From assembly GCA_946407055.1 (NCBI GenBank), contig CAMJMP010000005.1, forward strand, positions 1-14,607: a stretch of DNA of 14,607 nucleotides. The letters run 5' to 3'. Position 1 is the stretch's first letter. The number at the start of each line of letters is the position of its first letter. Below the pieces are notes generated by a model that was not told the DNA's origin, did no database searches, and was given only the letters and a program-made list of their open reading frames with translations. The position numbers and the translations under genes were made by a program. This DNA comes from an uncultured Mycoplasmatota bacterium (GTDB taxonomy: Bacteria; Bacillota_I; Bacilli_A; RF39; UBA660). This document shows positions 7,807 to 13,979 of this stretch, one piece after another.

Positions 7807-7846
7807 CAAAAAAAAGAAAAAGATAACCCTTTTTTTATCTTTTTCT
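7807..7846 (-). terminator. Intrinsic terminator of the sortase gene, overlapping its stop codon
   Basis: A perfect 12-bp stem (7815-7826 with 7835-7846, AGAAAAAGATAA/TTATCTTTTTCT) with an 8-base loop, followed on the minus strand by about eight Ts. The arm at 7835-7846 contains the last codons and stop of the sortase gene (RKR-stop). Confidence 0.85.
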
Positions 7847-8524
7847 ATAGCCATGAACTACTAAACGGTCTTTATTATTTTGATGACACGTAGATAAAGT
7901 AATTATTTGTGCAGTATTTATTTCTTCTTCATTTAATTTTATCTCACTATTTTCTTTAAATTTGGCTAGCTCTTCTTGAAAGTTTTCAAAGTTACTATTG
8001 GTATATCTTTCATCGCTTTTTGCTTTATATACGGAAAAAATTTCGTATTCATGTGTACCTTCATCAGTTATAAATAATATTTTGTTGTTCTTTTTGTAGA
8101 ATTCTTCATTAAACAAGGAATCAATTGACCCAAACATACTACCATCTACGCGATGGTGGCCATATATTACTATGTTTTGATCATTTAAATCATTTCTATA
8201 ATCCATGAATATCCAGCCAGCAGAGTTGTATTCGTTATTGAAGTCGTGATTTAAATAATATTTATTATCTATATACTGAACTACTGGGTAGTTGATGTTT
8301 GTGCCTTCAACTTTTAACCAACCAATTGTATATTCATTATCTTTTTGGATTTTTTCATCCAAATGATAAGTTTCTTCGTCTTCTTCCTGTATTAAATACT
8401 TTTCTTCTTTCTTTACTATGTCCTTGTTTTTTGTGTTGTATTTATTCCAGATGAATAAACTTACTCCTGAGGAGATCATTAATAATAAGAATATTATAAT
8501 AAGAATTATGTATCTTTTTTTCAT
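7835..8524 (-). CDS. Class B-type sortase
   Basis: 229 residues, usual length for class B. N-terminal membrane anchor (4-26), then a charged linker and the catalytic beta-barrel. Catalytic residues are visible: His123 in VIYGHHRVDGSMFGS, Cys213 in TLSTCHQN and Arg220 in DRLVVHGYR. The long insert between the His and Cys motifs with a predicted helix (SNFENFQEELAKFKENSEI) and the GSMFGS block fit class B rather than A. It cleaves a pentapeptide sorting signal and transfers the protein to cell-wall precursor or to another subunit. Nearby candidate substrates are the 373-aa TasA-like protein (KPNTG) and possibly the 830-aa BspA protein (NPNTF, closer to the NPxTx signals of class B enzymes). Own promoter and terminator; AAGGAG lies 8 bases before the ATG. 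Transcribed separately from the fibre operon. Confidence 0.93.
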   Translation of the reverse strand: MKKRYIILIIIFLLLMISSGVSLFIWNKYNTKNKDIVKKEEKYLIQEEDEETYHLDEKIQKDNEYTIGWLKVEGTNINYPVVQYIDNKYYLNHDFNNEYNSAGWIFMDYRNDLNDQNIVIYGHHRVDGSMFGSIDSLFNEEFYKKNNKILFITDEGTHEYEIFSVYKAKSDERYTNSNFENFQEELAKFKENSEIKLNEEEINTAQIITLSTCHQNNKDRLVVHGYRKR

Positions 8525-8550
8525 ATTATCATCTCCTTGATTATATTAAT

Positions 8551-8559
8551 ATTATAGCA
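8551..8559 (-). promoter_or_regulatory. Extended -10 promoter of the sortase gene
   Basis: The minus strand reads TGCTATAAT, a TG-N-TATAAT match 26 bases before the sortase ATG. The -35 position is A/T-only sequence in the terminator of the gene before it. Confidence 0.55.
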
Positions 8560-8561
8560 TG

Positions 8562-8590
8562 AAAAAAAGCAGATTTTTTATCTACTTTTT
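8562..8590 (-). terminator. Terminator of the two-TM protein gene, overlapping its stop codon
   Basis: A 10-bp stem (8564-8573 with 8581-8590) with a 7-base loop. The minus-strand transcript has one G-U pair and otherwise perfect pairing, then TTTTTTT. The stop codon (8578-8580) lies in the loop and the preceding codons form the stem. Confidence 0.8.
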
Positions 8591-9510
8591 GCTTTATTTG
8601 CATATTTTTTAACTAAGGTTAGTAACTCAGGATTAAGCTCTAATTCAAATCCATTGTATATATCTGTTTTTTCTTGATGTTCTTCTTGCAACTGAATAAT
8701 TTTATCTCTTAGAGTTAAATATTCATTCCTGATTGTTTTCTTAGTGATTTTGGCGTTTTCTAAATCTTTTTTTAATTTTTTGATATCGCTATCTGATAGT
8801 ATGCCTTTAATTTGGTTTTTTGATGTTATTAAACTTAATATTAAGAAGCATAGTATTCCAAATCCTAAAGCGAACTCATGGTCTGCTCTACGTTCTGTTG
8901 TATCTAAATTTGATTCTGTTATGATGATTTCTGGTTGATCCAACATATCATTTTCATCTAGTGCTTCTTTTTGTTCACGATAATATGTTGGTTTTACTGA
9001 TTGTAATATGCTTTCTATATCTGGTTCTTTGTCTTGATGTCGTTCAATATATTCGTATTCTAATACTTCTCTTATATATCCGCTTGAATCTATTTTCTTT
9101 TCCCAAGGGAAACCTTTTTTAACGACTATTTTATAGTAATAATTTTCGCCTGTGTAAGTTTCTTCTGGTTTTCCGATTTGTTCATTGGTTTTCATGTTGT
9201 AAATCTTTGTGGTTGCTTTGTACTGACAACTAGTGGAACCAATAGCATATCCTGCTCCACCTCCAAGAAATGGAACTAATATCCAAACACCAACCATAGC
9301 GCGAACTCTTCTTATGTTTATTTTTAAATCTTTAATTTTTCTAGATATGCCTTTTTCTTTACTTTCTAAGCTTTTTTTCTCTGTTAATAGTCCGTTTTGT
9401 GTTTCAGTTAATCTCTCAATATCTGCTTTTTTCTCTTTAGCTGTTTTTTCTTCTAGTTCTGCAAATAATTTCTTGTGGTAATATAAGTAATCTATTTCTT
9501 TTTTTCCCAT
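8578..9510 (-). CDS. Uncharacterised membrane protein, two TM helices flanked by coiled coils
   Basis: 310 residues, family not recognised. Residues ~14-68 are a highly charged helix/coiled coil (KTAKEKKADIERLTETQNG). A TM segment follows at ~72-92 (VGVWILVPFLGGGAGYAIG), then an approximately 120-residue middle part (~93-211) with two acidic stretches and a beta-like YYYKIVVKKGFPW region. A second TM lies at ~213-229 (FALGFGILCFLILSLIT), and a second coiled coil at ~240-282 ends in a basic tail. With no signal peptide and basic flanks on both cytoplasmic sides (KINIRRVR before TM1, TSKNQIK after TM2), both coils should be cytoplasmic and the middle domain outside. Start: GTAGGG 6 bases before the ATG. 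Monocistronic, with its own promoter and terminator. It could be a scaffold or sensor; no function can be assigned. Confidence 0.8.
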   Translation of the reverse strand: MGKKEIDYLYYHKKLFAELEEKTAKEKKADIERLTETQNGLLTEKKSLESKEKGISRKIKDLKINIRRVRAMVGVWILVPFLGGGAGYAIGSTSCQYKATTKIYNMKTNEQIGKPEETYTGENYYYKIVVKKGFPWEKKIDSSGYIREVLEYEYIERHQDKEPDIESILQSVKPTYYREQKEALDENDMLDQPEIIITESNLDTTERRADHEFALGFGILCFLILSLITSKNQIKGILSDSDIKKLKKDLENAKITKKTIRNEYLTLRDKIIQLQEEHQEKTDIYNGFELELNPELLTLVKKYANKAKSR

Positions 9511-9531
9511 ATATATCCCTACTTGATGCTT

Positions 9532-9540
9532 ATTATAACA
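9532..9540 (-). promoter_or_regulatory. Extended -10 promoter of the two-TM protein gene
   Basis: The minus strand reads TGTTATAAT, a TG-N-TATAAT match 21 bases before the ATG at 9510. A TTGAAT lies upstream but only 14 bases away, so it is probably not a working -35. Confidence 0.55.
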
Positions 9541-9558
9541 TATGTTTAGTAATTCAAT

Positions 9559-9590
9559 GTAAAAAGACTAGATTTTTCTAGTCTTTTTAC
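9559..9590 (-). terminator. Terminator of the Met-rich coiled-coil gene (repeat hairpin copy B), inside the coding end
   Basis: A perfect 14-bp stem (9559-9572 with 9577-9590) with a 4-base loop, giving a T-run on the minus strand. The TAG stop (9568-9570) lies inside it, so the hairpin itself encodes the C-terminal KKTRKI. The core matches copy A (3096-3121) and copy C (13954-13979). Confidence 0.85.
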
Positions 9591-10725
9591 CATCTAATTT
9601 TAATTTCATAGAATCTTCTTTGTTCATGTTTCTGATGTTACGAATAATTAAATCGTAGATGTATCTTCTTGAAATATGTATTGGATATTCTCCTTTAACT
9701 AGGTCGTATGCTCCTTGCATTGTTACTTCATCATTTGCATAAATTTTATTTATATAGTCATATACTTGAGCTAATAAGTCATTGTGTTCTCCATTAGACA
9801 TGATTTCATTAATGACTAATTGATCTACTTCTTCGTTGTTTTCTGTTCTTAATGCAGCTTTTGCAGTAAATAAACTGCTTATTTTTTTACTTACAGACTC
9901 TAATTCGCTTAAATGATTAAAATAAGTTCTGATAGCTACTAGTTGTTCTTTAGTTAAAGATTTATAGCTGTCCATTTCTTTTTTTCTTAATTCACATGTT
10001 TCATGTCTTGCTTTTAAATTACTAGCTTCATCTTCTAGTTCTAAATATTTTTTTGTCTTAAGTATAAATCTTAAATATTTACCAATCTTTTGATATTTTT
10101 GTACTCTATGGTTTATTTCTATGAATTCATTTTCTACTTTTTCTGGATGCATTTCATTATATCTCTCTTCATAGTAATCATTAGAATTTAATATAATTGG
10201 ATTTATTTCGATAGGTTGGCCATTATTAATTGTAAATGTGTCACCGAAAGATTCTGTAACTTGTTCGATTCTTGCTATATGAGTATTAGCTGGAGCTAAT
10301 CTAGTTAATTTATATTTCTTTCCTGTTATTGAAATACCTAATTCTTTTAATATTTTAATATCATTATCTATTTCATTTTTTAATATTTCATATTTATATC
10401 CAGTGTCTAATATTTCTTCATCAAATTTCTTTTCTTCTACTTCAATTACTTTTGGTTTAACTGCTTCCATAGTTGAAACTAAACTTTGAACGCATGGTTG
10501 TAGACTGATTGCTTTTACACATCTATCTATTTGCCATGATTCTTCGTTACATACTACTGGGGAGTTTTTACGATGCTCAATTAATCTTTGCTCTTCTTCT
10601 TCTCTTCTTTTTCTTTCTCTTTCCCTAGCTCTACGAGATTCCTCCATCATTCTCATGCGTTGTTGCATCATTCTTTGATTTTGTTGCATTTGATGTACTG
10701 CCATCATCATAATAATTGCACTCAT
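9568..10725 (-). CDS. Uncharacterised 385-aa protein with Met/Gln/Arg-rich N-terminal coil
   Basis: Family not recognised. The first 27 residues hold ten methionines (IIMMM, MQQNQRMMQQRMRMM), followed by an uninterrupted charged helix (~28-53, RRARERERKRREEEEQRLIE). Residues ~55-90 contain three cysteines (VVCNEE, DRCVKA, QPCVQS). The remainder is predicted mainly helical with a short beta-like section (~160-200), and a C-terminal YDLIIRNIRNMNKEDSMKLK. No signal peptide or convincing TM is present; the Met-rich start is amphipathic rather than a membrane anchor. The start is supported by AAAGGAAG 8 bases upstream. Its transcript begins with a structured leader that has an intrinsic terminator, so expression may depend on read-through (see 10754-10866). 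Stop is TAG, inside the terminator hairpin. Confidence 0.75.
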   Translation of the reverse strand: MSAIIMMMAVHQMQQNQRMMQQRMRMMEESRRARERERKRREEEEQRLIEHRKNSPVVCNEESWQIDRCVKAISLQPCVQSLVSTMEAVKPKVIEVEEKKFDEEILDTGYKYEILKNEIDNDIKILKELGISITGKKYKLTRLAPANTHIARIEQVTESFGDTFTINNGQPIEINPIILNSNDYYEERYNEMHPEKVENEFIEINHRVQKYQKIGKYLRFILKTKKYLELEDEASNLKARHETCELRKKEMDSYKSLTKEQLVAIRTYFNHLSELESVSKKISSLFTAKAALRTENNEEVDQLVINEIMSNGEHNDLLAQVYDYINKIYANDEVTMQGAYDLVKGEYPIHISRRYIYDLIIRNIRNMNKEDSMKLKLDGKKTRKI

Positions 10726-10753
10726 ATTTCATCTTCCTTTCGTTTTAAGGCCT

Positions 10754-10790
10754 AAAAAAAGACCTTGTGAATTTTATTCATAAAGGTCTT
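10754..10790 (-). terminator. Intrinsic terminator/attenuator inside the leader
   Basis: The stem AAGACCTT/AAGGTCTT (10759-10766 with 10783-10790) is extended by an inner 5-bp helix TGAAT/ATTCA, then seven Ts on the minus strand counting the last two stem bases. It lies 29 bases upstream of the 385-aa gene, between promoter and gene, and would also stop transcripts coming from the MarR gene, which has no terminator of its own. Confidence 0.75.
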
Positions 10791-10866
10791 GCAAATCATT
10801 GATTTATATATTCCGGATTTATTATCGTCTTGACGGAATATATATTAAGCTACTCTCCTCTTGAGT
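10754..10866 (-). ncRNA. Structured leader RNA or small RNA ending in an intrinsic terminator
   Basis: Between a consensus promoter and the 385-aa gene lie about 110 transcribed bases with two strong hairpins. P1 is an 11-bp perfect stem (10805-10815 with 10834-10844; ATATATTCCG/CGGAATATAT) with an 18-base loop. The second is the terminator at 10759-10790. The 5' end reads ACTCAAGAGGAGAGTAGC. CAAGA occurs three times: at the 5' end, in the P1 loop and at the terminator base. This could be an attenuator or riboswitch controlling the gene downstream, or a free-standing small RNA. I see no match I can defend to a known class; the GGAGAGTAGC part faintly recalls the start of yybP-ykoY elements. 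Confidence 0.5.
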
Positions 10867-10872
10867 AATTTA

Positions 10873-10901
10873 ATTATACCACATTTCCGGGTTTTTTTCA
10901 A
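10873..10901 (-). promoter_or_regulatory. Strong consensus promoter for the leader and 385-aa gene
   Basis: Minus strand TTGAAA (10896-10901), 17-base spacer, TATAAT (10873-10878), preceded by TG at the extended -10 position (TGGTATAAT). This is the most complete promoter in the window. It starts 17 bases after the MarR stop codon; transcription should begin near 10866. Confidence 0.8.
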
Positions 10902-10917
10902 CTTCTGATAGGATGTT

Positions 10918-11322
10918 TTATTCGTTACTAATGTTAGAACAAATCCTATCTAAATAACTATCTAATTGCTCTATCTCTTCTTTAGTAAATCCTTTTAATA
11001 GTTTTTTTTCTACAAAGCCTTTTTTTACTCCTGAAGATTTGATTAATTCTTTTCCTTTTTCAGTAATTGATATCTCAGATTTGTAATCTGTTTTTTTTAT
11101 TATAAGATCTTTAGCTTCTAACCTTTTTAAAATACCTATTACTGTACTATGTTTTAATGAAAGGTAATTACATATGTCTTTTTGGATTATTACTTTACCA
11201 TTATTTGTGTCTAAGTAGTTTAACAATAATATTTGAGCTGCTGTTAAGTTATATGGTTTCATTTTTTCGTTTATATCTTTTTTTATTAGAAAAAATATTT
11301 TTTTGATTTTTTCGGTTATCAT
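10918..11322 (-). CDS. MarR-family transcriptional regulator
   Basis: 134 residues, the usual size for MarR proteins, which bind DNA as dimers through a winged helix and respond to small molecules. Residues ~28-93 form the winged helix: LTAAQILLLNYLD, the helix-turn-helix DICNYLSLKHSTVIGILKRLEAK with recognition helix ~57-71, and the wing LIIKKTDYKSEISITEKG. N- and C-terminal helices (1-24 and ~112-130) supply the dimer interface. The start is set by AGAGG 7 bases before the ATG. It has its own promoter, whose -10 lies within a 12-base palindrome that could be an autoregulatory operator. It sits between the BspA-type surface gene and the leader-controlled gene and may regulate either, or itself; the effector is not apparent. 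Confidence 0.9.
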   Translation of the reverse strand: MITEKIKKIFFLIKKDINEKMKPYNLTAAQILLLNYLDTNNGKVIIQKDICNYLSLKHSTVIGILKRLEAKDLIIKKTDYKSEISITEKGKELIKSSGVKKGFVEKKLLKGFTKEEIEQLDSYLDRICSNISNE

Positions 11323-11349
11323 AGATACACCTCTTTACATCGCATATTT

Positions 11350-11378
11350 ATTATATATAATTTATTGTTTATATTCAA
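11350..11378 (-). promoter_or_regulatory. Promoter of the MarR gene with palindromic -10
   Basis: Minus strand TTGAAT (11373-11378), 17-base spacer, TATAAT (11350-11355). The -10 is embedded in the perfect palindrome ATTATATATAAT (11350-11361), a plausible binding site for the MarR dimer, although A/T-only palindromes are common in such DNA. Confidence 0.65.
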
Positions 11379-11384
11379 TTATAA

Positions 11385-11412
11385 TTAAAAGAGATGTGTT
11401 TCCATATCTCTT
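11385..11412 (-). terminator. Intrinsic terminator of the BspA-type gene
   Basis: About a 12-bp stem (AAAAGAGATATG with CACATCTCTTTT on the minus strand, one A-C mismatch) closed by a GAAA loop, 2 bases after the stop codon. The following T-run is short (TTTTAATTAT). Confidence 0.7.
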
Positions 11413-11414
11413 TT

Positions 11415-13907
11415 TTATTCTATCAATTGACCTTTTATAACATTTGAATTTGAACTCTTTGTATTTATTATTTCATCAATATTTGTTACATCAGCGGTAT
11501 AGTTAACTATTATTTCACTACCTTCTCCTGTTGCAGCTTGATCAAACATAAATAAGTAACTAGATGGTTTATTATGTATGTTTACTACTGCTTTTACGTT
11601 GTGTGCATTATGGAATGAATATCCTAAAGATGTAGCATATATATCGATTGTTCCAATATCTACTGGTTCAGATGTTGGTGATAAGGATCCTTCAAATAAA
11701 TCATATATGTCTGTAGTTCCAGAGAAATCTATTTCATCGATTCCTTCTACAACCATTTTTTCAGTATTTCTACCAATGTTTTTAAACATATTTGATGCAT
11801 TTTGTAAGCTTGATGTATCTAAATTTTTGACTTTGAATGTTATATCTTTTGCACCTACTCCTATTCCATAGAATAATGTTGCCATACTTGTTGTATTCGG
11901 CATTTCAAAATTAGTACATTCAAATACAAGTTTGTTGGCATCATGTGCCATATAATAGAACATTTCATTTGTGTTTGTTAAGTCTTCAAATTTCCAATTT
12001 GATAGTATTATTTCTACATCGTTACCTTTTGTTACGGCGTAATCCATAAAATGGAATACATCATTTACTCTTGGCCAATATATATCATTCATATATAGTT
12101 TTACTTTGCCAGCATTGTCTGCAAATGATTCAAACATATATCGCGGATTTTTAAGGCTTCCCATACTCATTCCATCAATTTCTACATTAACATTTTCTGA
12201 ATAATTACCAACTCTGTAGAACCAATAATCTACTTTGGTTACGGCACTTAAATTTATATCTTTAATTGTTATATTGACTGTTTTGGCGTTTGTACCTAAA
12301 TTTCTAAATAATTCTGTTGTATCTGTTAGTTTGCTACTGTTCCATCCTTCGATATTAATGTTTATTTCGTCTAATGCTGTACCAAACTCATAGAAACCCA
12401 TATACATTCTTTCAACGTTTGCTACATCCCATTTAGATAAATCTAATGTTATGGTTCCACCATTTGCTCTTGATGCAGCATAGGAGAATATATATGACAT
12501 GTTTGTTACTTTTGATGTGTCCCAGTCTTCGATTCCTTTTATTTCTTTTAAATTGAATTGATATTGGAACATACTTTCCATATTAGTTACTTTTGATGTA
12601 TCACTATCTGTTAAATCTATGCTTTCTACAGTTGAACCATTGTAGCCAGGATAAAAGAATTGACTTGAATCTGGTGGGAATACTAAATTCTTAGCAGAAA
12701 TCTTTTTTAATGCATATTGAAAATCTACATAATAGTTTCTACCAGATGTAAGGTTTGTTAAATCCCAGTTATCTATTATTAATTCTTCTAATTTAGGACA
12801 TCCTTTAAATGCGTTGCCAATTGTTGTTACTTTTGAAGTATCAAAGTTTGATACATCTATTTTTTCAATTTCTGGATTGTTATAGAACATGCTATTCATA
12901 TAAATAGCATTACCTGTTCTAAAATCAGATAAATCTATATTGGTAAAAGAATCGTTTGCAAATAAATAACCCATATCCGTAACAAATGTTGTATCTATTC
13001 TATTATTAAAAGTTATTTCGTTAACTCCACTTCTACTTAATAATTCAACTGAGCTACTAGGAAAGAAAATTTTATATTTGCTTCCAATGTATACTTTGTT
13101 GTTTTCTATCCATGCTTTTATTGATTCATCTTGCATTGCAGAAACATCTACTGCTTCTTCAGGGTATTCTAATGTTTTTATAAATTCAATTTTATTAAAA
13201 GTACCTGTTAATTTGCTTTTCCAATATTTATCTAAGAAATTAACCTTCATATTCATTGTGTTTTTTAAAGCAAAATTTACTTTAAACTCTATTCTTGCTT
13301 TAGTTCTTGATGGTAATCCAATTAAAATAAGTAAAATTAATATTAATATATATTTTTTCTTTCGATCTTTAAAAATGATTAATATTGCTAATGTTATAAT
13401 TGCTATGATTGCTATAGTTATATGTATATTACCAAATGTATTTGGGTTTTTTACTTCTTCTTCAAATGATATTGATATACCGATTTCATTTACAGTATTA
13501 AATTCATTGTTTGGTGTTAATACGGTATCATATGGAAGCAATGATTTATATGTGATTTTCAATAATACTTCTTTTTCTTCTTTGGCTTTTATTAAACTAT
13601 CATAAGTATATTTAAATTCAAGATATTCACTATCGTTATTATCTTTTATTTCATTTATTACATAATTTTTATTATCATTGTTTTTAATAGTTAGTTTATA
13701 TATTACATAATCGCCTTCGTCATAGAAGTTAACGTTAGAAATAATCTTATTATCTTCTAGAGATACTTCTTCGTTTATTTCTACATAGTCACTCTTTTCT
13801 TGTAATTCTACTTTTACTAGTTCTATGTTTTCATCGGCAAATGCCTTAGTTAGACCAACTGCAAATATGATTAAAGAAAATAAGAATAACTTAATATATC
13901 TCTTCAT
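11415..13907 (-). CDS. BspA/DUF285-type repeat surface protein with internal sorting-like signal
   Basis: 830 residues. Secretion signal 1-24 (cleavage near AFA-DEN). Residues ~26-150 are a beta-sandwich-like domain (YVIYKLTIKNNDNKNY). Then NPNTFGN (154-160), a hydrophobic segment (161-179), DRKKK, a second hydrophobic segment (186-198) and SRTKA-RIEF, which resembles a signal-peptidase site. From ~205 the protein is BspA-like: linker, then DUF285 repeats (LDLSKWDVANVERM, DVSNFDTSKVTTIGNAF) from ~295, changing after residue 503 to a strict 29-residue period. There is no C-terminal anchor. BspA-type proteins are extracellular and often bind host or matrix proteins. Either a two-TM hairpin holds both halves at the surface, or sortase and signal peptidase split the chain. 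AGGTG 6 bases before the ATG supports the start. Monocistronic, own promoter and terminator. Confidence 0.85.
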   Translation of the reverse strand: MKRYIKLFLFSLIIFAVGLTKAFADENIELVKVELQEKSDYVEINEEVSLEDNKIISNVNFYDEGDYVIYKLTIKNNDNKNYVINEIKDNNDSEYLEFKYTYDSLIKAKEEKEVLLKITYKSLLPYDTVLTPNNEFNTVNEIGISISFEEEVKNPNTFGNIHITIAIIAIITLAILIIFKDRKKKYILILILLILIGLPSRTKARIEFKVNFALKNTMNMKVNFLDKYWKSKLTGTFNKIEFIKTLEYPEEAVDVSAMQDESIKAWIENNKVYIGSKYKIFFPSSSVELLSRSGVNEITFNNRIDTTFVTDMGYLFANDSFTNIDLSDFRTGNAIYMNSMFYNNPEIEKIDVSNFDTSKVTTIGNAFKGCPKLEELIIDNWDLTNLTSGRNYYVDFQYALKKISAKNLVFPPDSSQFFYPGYNGSTVESIDLTDSDTSKVTNMESMFQYQFNLKEIKGIEDWDTSKVTNMSYIFSYAASRANGGTITLDLSKWDVANVERMYMGFYEFGTALDEININIEGWNSSKLTDTTELFRNLGTNAKTVNITIKDINLSAVTKVDYWFYRVGNYSENVNVEIDGMSMGSLKNPRYMFESFADNAGKVKLYMNDIYWPRVNDVFHFMDYAVTKGNDVEIILSNWKFEDLTNTNEMFYYMAHDANKLVFECTNFEMPNTTSMATLFYGIGVGAKDITFKVKNLDTSSLQNASNMFKNIGRNTEKMVVEGIDEIDFSGTTDIYDLFEGSLSPTSEPVDIGTIDIYATSLGYSFHNAHNVKAVVNIHNKPSSYLFMFDQAATGEGSEIIVNYTADVTNIDEIINTKSSNSNVIKGQLIE
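11793..12401 (-). repeat. In-frame 87-base (29-residue) coding repeats
   Basis: Residues 503-705 of the 830-aa protein are seven consecutive 29-residue units without an insertion or deletion. The pattern is x-M/L-F-x-x-x-G/A, about five residues, V-x-(I/L/F)-x-(I/V/C)-x-(N/D/G), about six, then (L/V)-x-(N/D). An eighth unit of 28 residues follows (706-733). The protein pattern is conserved but the DNA is well diverged. Confidence 0.75.
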
Positions 13908-13932
13908 ATGTCACCTACTATTCTATTAATTT

Positions 13933-13941
13933 ATTATATCA
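13933..13941 (-). promoter_or_regulatory. Extended -10 promoter of the BspA-type gene
   Basis: The minus strand reads TGATATAAT, a TG-N-TATAAT match 25 bases before the ATG at 13907. The -35 position overlaps the T-tract of hairpin copy C, and no -35 hexamer is seen. Confidence 0.55.
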
Positions 13942-13953
13942 TATTTTTATTTA

Positions 13954-13979
13954 AAAAAGACTAGATTTCTCTAGTTTTT
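13954..13979 (-). terminator. Terminator of the 207-aa gene (repeat hairpin copy C)
   Basis: Stem GACTAGA with TCTAG (13959-13965 with 13970-13974) and flanking A/T pairs, and a T-run on the minus strand. One base change relative to copies A and B leaves an A-C mismatch in the transcript stem. It begins inside the stop codon of the 207-aa gene. Confidence 0.75.

Noticed and set aside
10754..10866. T-box or common metabolite riboswitch
   Set aside because: The element is too short for a T-box and has no TGGNACCGCG motif; conserved cores of purine, SAM, TPP, FMN, lysine and glycine switches are absent.
13446..13460. NPNTF as a proven class B sortase signal
   Set aside because: It fits the NPxTx pattern only loosely and lies inside the chain rather than at the C-terminus, so it is kept as a hypothesis and not annotated as a site.
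13078..13605. Plus-strand open frame of 175 codons opposite the BspA gene
   Set aside because: It lies antisense to a well-supported coding region, has no ribosome site, and is the hydrophobic type of product expected from the reverse strand of A/T-rich coding DNA.
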